Assembly (NCBI GenBank): GCA_964610165.1
Contig: CAZSUZ010000041.1
Coordinates: 1-9,023, forward strand
Length of the DNA stretch: 9,023 nucleotides
Reading direction: 5' to 3'
DNA from: MFZZ01 sp964610165
Lineage (GTDB): Bacteria > Patescibacteriota > Microgenomatia > UBA1406 > GWC2-37-13
This document shows, piece by piece, positions 5,945 to 9,023 of the stretch; position 1 is the first letter of the stretch, and each line of letters starts with the position of its first letter. Below the pieces are notes generated by a model. It saw only the letters and a program-made list of their open reading frames with translations, was not told the origin of the DNA and did not search any database. Position numbers and translations under genes: made by a program.

Positions 5945-6439
5945 TTATTTAATTCGACATACTAACTTCGTAAGCCATCCCGTACCTTCGCCCAATAAAT
6001 TTTTCATATTTCCAACTGTTGCTTCGTTTTGGGCTCGTTTCATTAATTTTGGTATCTGATCCACTTTAATTTTTTCCATTTTTTCATCACTGTAACCAAG
6101 CACCTCTTGTATAAATTCAAGTTGTTTATTAAAAGACTCAACAGATCGGGCTCTTTTACAAACAGAAACTTCATCGTTATTAATGTCTGTTGGGACAGTA
6201 ACTATTGATCCTGGTGTACACGTTTGTGCATTTTTCATATCGTTTTTATTTTTAAATTTTTCATACTCTTTGTCTATTTCTTCATTCATTTTTATAACGC
6301 ATACACGACATCCATAATTTCTGTGAGTCACACAGTAATCTTGAACATCTCCATCATCAAAATATTTTTTTCTAATATTGGTATCAACAAATCCTTCTTC
6401 TGATTGTTGTGGTTCGCAAGTACTAGTTTCCCATGACAT
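5945..6439 (-). CDS. 164-aa Cys-rich hypothetical protein with possible zinc knuckle
   Basis: The N-terminal half contains C36-x2-H39-x4-C44-x2-C47 (DYCVTHRNYGCRVC), a plausible zinc-binding cluster. Further cysteines are at 8, 74, 94 and 161. The C-terminal half (about 97-145) is helical and charged. No named family is recognised. A zinc-knuckle nucleic-acid or protein-binding role is possible, and the same operon encodes the RNA-binding Ro60-like protein; this link is inference. The start at 6439 lies in an AAAACATATG context without Shine-Dalgarno, 24 bases after the 103-aa gene. The stop is followed after one base by the 34-aa membrane protein. Confidence 0.82.
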   Translation of the reverse strand: MSWETSTCEPQQSEEGFVDTNIRKKYFDDGDVQDYCVTHRNYGCRVCVIKMNEEIDKEYEKFKNKNDMKNAQTCTPGSIVTVPTDINNDEVSVCKRARSVESFNKQLEFIQEVLGYSDEKMEKIKVDQIPKLMKRAQNEATVGNMKNLLGEGTGWLTKLVCRIK

Positions 6440-6463
6440 ATGTTTTTAAAATTAAACTTACAA

Positions 6464-6775
6464 TTAACTAAAATCTATTTCGTCTAGAACAGAAAACATT
6501 CTTTCTTCTCGTTCTTCATGTATAGAATCCATTAATGGAACTTCTAACGAAGGAAATCCTCGTTCATCATGTTTGTGTCTTGTTAACTTATTGATTGTTT
6601 TTCCAGCTCTTTCTATTATTTTTCTCTGCTCTTGAACAACCCGCAGTAATACTTCAATCTTTTGATCGGGTTGCATCTGTTTCCAAGAAACTAATCCGCC
6701 AGGAGTTAGTCCCCCGCCATTCATATTTCCTACTCCGATTGGTTGTGCTTGTTTTGCTGCATTTGATGGTCCCAT
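6464..6775 (-). CDS. 103-aa hypothetical protein with central coiled coil
   Basis: The protein has a flexible Gly/Pro/Gln-rich N-terminus (about 1-32), an amphipathic helix likely to form a coiled coil (about 36-68) and an acidic C-terminus (about 80-103). No catalytic motif or known domain is seen. It starts one base after the Ro60-like gene stop (TAA-T-ATG), so the two are very probably translated together. It could be an adaptor or scaffold for the Ro60-like protein, but nothing in the sequence proves this. Confidence 0.8.
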   Translation of the reverse strand: MGPSNAAKQAQPIGVGNMNGGGLTPGGLVSWKQMQPDQKIEVLLRVVQEQRKIIERAGKTINKLTRHKHDERGFPSLEVPLMDSIHEEREERMFSVLDEIDFS

Positions 6776-6776
6776 A

Positions 6777-8363
6777 TTAAAGTGCGTAATAATAATTTGG
6801 TAATACTAATAAGTCTGTTGCCATAATCTCATCAACTACTGCAACTGGTCCCATGATGGCATTTTTAACACTATCAACAACTAACGCTGATTGAGTAAGT
6901 GTGTCTGGTTTCAACACGGAAACTGGAATACCATTTTCTTCATAGGCTTGTTTTACTACTGGTGGATCATATCTTCCCGCATAATCAACAATTACACATG
7001 CTTTTGGTTTCTTAATAGCAGGATTATTTTTATGATATTCTTCAATCTTTTCTTTTAATGGGCCTCCAAAATTATGACCTTGGTCGGTAATAAAAATATC
7101 AACATCTGCTCCGAAGTTTCTTGCATTGGAATATAAAGCAAAACAGTTTGTTGATCCATTTGGTACTTGACCAAACAATATCTGTTCGAATGCATCTTTT
7201 TCAAATTCTTGTGGCAGTTGAAGTTCGAGGCCTGAAGACCCAAACAATCCCCATCTAAAATTATTTATTGGATCATTTACACATTCAGCAATGATTGCTC
7301 CACGTTTTTTTGCAAATTCAATAGCCTCATGCATTGAGTCTGAAAAATCAATATGTAAATATATTTTTCCAAGACCTTTCATTTCTTCTTTTCTTACATT
7401 TGACTTTGCTGTATTTAGCGCTCTTTTTACTTCTTCAGAAGCTGTTTTTGTAAGAGTCTCAACTCTGTCAAGTGCAGTCTTTGCAGTCTCAATTTTTTGT
7501 GTGTATAGTTTCATTACCTCTGCATCTTTTAATACTCCTGCATCTTCAAATGTCTCACGTAAAATAACAGCTTGGTCTCCTGTTGCTTGTTCAAGTAATG
7601 CAACTGCAATAACAGGTGTCATTTTTCTTGGCAAAGCACCAAGCACACCCAAAACAGGTAGTTTTTCACTTTGAATTTTTTTAGCTATTTCTATATCATC
7701 CATACCAGTAAAATCAAAAAAGGATTTTTCAAGTTCAACACTCCCATCTTTTTGATTCCATCGTAATATTTTGGCTGCTTCATTAGAAGGCGCTGTATGT
7801 AGTGATCTGTATAAATTAGCAAAAGTCTCTCCAAGACCCGCTTTTTTAATACCACGAATCATATGAATGTTTCCTTCTCTATATTTTAAATATTTCTTTG
7901 CCGCGGTTTGTAGCGCTTGTGGAAAATGTCTTGCGGTATTTAAATAATTTTGAACACCATATTTTCTTTCTGATAGCTTAACTACTCGTAATGCCAACTT
8001 TGGATCAAGTGAATGAAGTGCAGCTGCTGCAATAAAGCGTAAGTTTGGTTTTTTATATTTTGATCCTGGTGAAAATGGCAATCCATCAGCCGATGATAAA
8101 GATGCAACGTGAGTTAAAAACACCTGTAAATCTTTAGATTTAGTTTTTGTTATAGCATACGATGTAAGATGTGCTAAAAAATATGGATCTTTTTGTGTTA
8201 AAGGAATGAGTAGTTCAAGAACTTCTTGTGCCTTGTCTTCTTGTAATTTTCCTTTTGACCAAATATGAGAACAACCTGCAAGAATAAGATTGTAAGCATC
8301 TAATCGTTCCTGTGATGTGAGAAACGGTAAGTTTTCTGATTGTGTGTTTGTATTAGTTGTCAT
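6777..8363 (-). CDS. Ro60/TROVE-domain RNA-binding protein (Rsr-like)
   Basis: This 528-aa protein has the layout of Ro60 orthologues. The N-terminal TROVE region (about 15-290) consists of alpha-helical repeats, with segments such as NLRFIAAAALHSLDPKLALR (107-126) and QNYLNTARHFPQALQ (138-152). A helical linker leads to a C-terminal VWA-like domain (about 332-525). The MIDAS is intact: DFSDS at 339-343, T405 in NGST and D427 in ITDQG. Ro60 rings bind Y RNAs and misfolded RNA ends; in Deinococcus, Rsr with Y RNA attaches to PNPase for RNA decay or rRNA maturation. I chose ATG 8363 rather than the in-frame TTG at 8390, because the TTG overlaps a structured element and adds an unrelated hydrophobic stretch. 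No Shine-Dalgarno is visible. A Y-RNA-like candidate lies immediately upstream at 8388-8463. Confidence 0.92.
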   Translation of the reverse strand: MTTNTNTQSENLPFLTSQERLDAYNLILAGCSHIWSKGKLQEDKAQEVLELLIPLTQKDPYFLAHLTSYAITKTKSKDLQVFLTHVASLSSADGLPFSPGSKYKKPNLRFIAAAALHSLDPKLALRVVKLSERKYGVQNYLNTARHFPQALQTAAKKYLKYREGNIHMIRGIKKAGLGETFANLYRSLHTAPSNEAAKILRWNQKDGSVELEKSFFDFTGMDDIEIAKKIQSEKLPVLGVLGALPRKMTPVIAVALLEQATGDQAVILRETFEDAGVLKDAEVMKLYTQKIETAKTALDRVETLTKTASEEVKRALNTAKSNVRKEEMKGLGKIYLHIDFSDSMHEAIEFAKKRGAIIAECVNDPINNFRWGLFGSSGLELQLPQEFEKDAFEQILFGQVPNGSTNCFALYSNARNFGADVDIFITDQGHNFGGPLKEKIEEYHKNNPAIKKPKACVIVDYAGRYDPPVVKQAYEENGIPVSVLKPDTLTQSALVVDSVKNAIMGPVAVVDEIMATDLLVLPNYYYAL

Positions 8364-8387
8364 AAAGGAAAAATAAATTGTAATATT

Positions 8388-8463
8388 CAATAATTGTAAT
8401 AAGGATGTAACAGTCCCCAGAGTTACAACCCCCTACACGAACGTCCCCTTATTATAATTATCG
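8388..8463 (-). ncRNA. 76-nt structured element beside the Ro60 gene (Y-RNA-like candidate)
   Basis: On the minus strand CGAUAAUU (8463-8456) pairs with AAUUAUUG (8395-8388), including one G.U. An A.C 1x1 mismatch (8455/8396) and 8 perfect pairs UAAUAAGG/CCUUAUUA (8454-8447 with 8404-8397) follow. An inner 6-bp hairpin UGUAAC/GUUACA (8427-8422 with 8411-8406) has a 10-nt loop. GGGGACGUUCGUG follows the 5' strand. In Deinococcus the Y RNA gene also lies next to rsr. The outer helix overlaps the last codon of the HNH gene, so the RNA would need processing or its own start. A TATAAT at 8456-8451 could instead be a -10 box starting RNA near the GGGG, but no -35 is evident. A leader structure controlling Ro60 translation is another possibility. 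Confidence 0.55.
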
Positions 8464-9023
8464 ACTTCTTATGTGTTGTACTCGTTTAGATTTTAAATCT
8501 TCTAACGTATCTAACACCTTTGCGTTTGCAATTATTACTGCGCTTGATAAATTAACGCTCTTCTTAAGATATGTGTCTGAAACAATCCAATCTTCATATT
8601 TCATTCTTCCACGATCTTTATTACACTTTCTACATGCAGAGATAAGATTATCTTCAATTGTCGCACCACCATCTTCCCATAAATCAATATGATCAACAGT
8701 AAGTGGAATTCCTGTTCTGCCGCAATAACGACAGCTATAGTTATCTTTTTGAAAAATAAGCCATTGAAGAGCCGCATCAATTTGTCGTTGTGTTTTTCTA
8801 AATAATGTTTTTACTAATTTGCCTGTTGGATCTTTTGCGAACATTTCTGTTTCAACTAGATCTGCTTGTCTAAGAAGAGTTTCCCACTCAGAAAAAGTGA
8901 GTTTCATTAATTTTATGTCTTTGAAGTCTTCGACACTATTAGGGCCAGGCGTAATAAAAGTTAAGCCCTTTCCTCCCCAAATAGTTCCTACGATTTGAAT
9001 TTCATTTCCAATATCGTATATGT
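8458..9023 (-). CDS. HNH endonuclease domain protein, 5' end outside the window
   Basis: Counting from the internal Met at 8907, the protein has a zinc-stabilised HNH fold: C59-x2-C62, DH at 72-73, N87 and C92-x2-C95 with N96. This is typical of McrA/HNH nucleases. The same frame stays open for 38 further codons to the right edge and reads as convincing protein (for example GNEIQIVGTIWGGKGLTFI), so the true start is probably upstream of the window and Met 8907 is internal. Residues 1-50 after Met 8907 are helical and charged. Such HNH proteins are common in phages as free-standing homing or DNA-processing nucleases. The stop codon lies within the outer helix of the RNA element that precedes the Ro60 gene. 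Confidence 0.85.
   Translation of the reverse strand, partial: IYDIGNEIQIVGTIWGGKGLTFITPGPNSVEDFKDIKLMKLTFSEWETLLRQADLVETEMFAKDPTGKLVKTLFRKTQRQIDAALQWLIFQKDNYSCRYCGRTGIPLTVDHIDLWEDGGATIEDNLISACRKCNKDRGRMKYEDWIVSDTYLKKSVNLSSAVIIANAKVLDTLEDLKSKRVQHIRSR

Noticed and set aside
7291..7674. Plus-strand frame of 127 codons inside the Ro60 gene, and similar plus-strand frames at 1636-1839, 2132-2380 and 8471-8692
   Set aside because: They are antisense shadows of well-supported minus-strand genes with recognised motifs.
8451..8456. TATAAT on the minus strand as a promoter for the Ro60 gene
   Set aside because: No acceptable -35 box lies 16-18 bases upstream, and the hexamer is part of a paired helix strand; kept only as an alternative in the feature note.

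Overview
This is an AT-rich stretch in which every credible gene lies on the minus strand. The genes are tightly packed: 8-nt stop/start overlaps (ATGACTAA, ATGATTAA), an ATGA overlap and several one-base TAA-T-ATG junctions. The mix of a Ro60/TROVE protein, an SPFH (band 7) membrane protein, a MoxR-type AAA+ ATPase, a VWA metallopeptidase-like protein, a JAMM protease, an HNH protein and many small unknowns resembles the accessory part of a large tailed phage (inference). No capsid, tail, terminase or replication gene is visible, so a plasmid, another mobile element or an unusual small-genome bacterium cannot be excluded. Most starts lack a Shine-Dalgarno sequence and instead sit in an A/T-rich context, often TAATATG.

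In the direction of transcription (descending coordinates) the layout is as follows. An HNH nuclease domain protein enters from the right edge (stop at 8458). It is followed by a 76-nt structured element (8388-8463) and then the Ro60-like gene (6777-8363). Next come a 103-aa protein, a 164-aa Cys-rich protein, a 34-aa single-pass membrane microprotein (5839-5943) and the SPFH protein (5010-5807). A gene-free stretch of about 440 bases follows (4569-5009). After it come a 91-98 aa protein, a 277-aa unknown, the JAMM protein, the MoxR ATPase and the VWA/zincin protein. A sigma70-like promoter (648-676) then precedes a 148-aa protein and a second, partly homologous gene running off the left edge.

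The most interesting part is the gene-free stretch. Read on the minus strand it folds into an 11-bp hairpin followed by three structured units end to end. At eight positions in the helices I could pair, the minus strand has G.U wobbles where the plus strand would have A.C mismatches, so the RNA strand is very probably minus. Units 1 and 2 share the same closing sequences and look like a tandem duplication. Unit 3 and the element beside the Ro60 gene have different sequence but the same layout: an outer helix of about 7-9 bp, a 1x1 mismatch, a second helix, and a GGGG run on the 5' side. I propose these as Y-RNA-like partners of the Ro60 protein. The Ro60/Y RNA pairing is established elsewhere; its assignment here is inference.

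The leftmost operon (98 aa, 277 aa, JAMM, MoxR, VWA/zincin) looks like one functional module that couples an AAA+ ATPase and a VWA adaptor to two putative metalloprotease folds.
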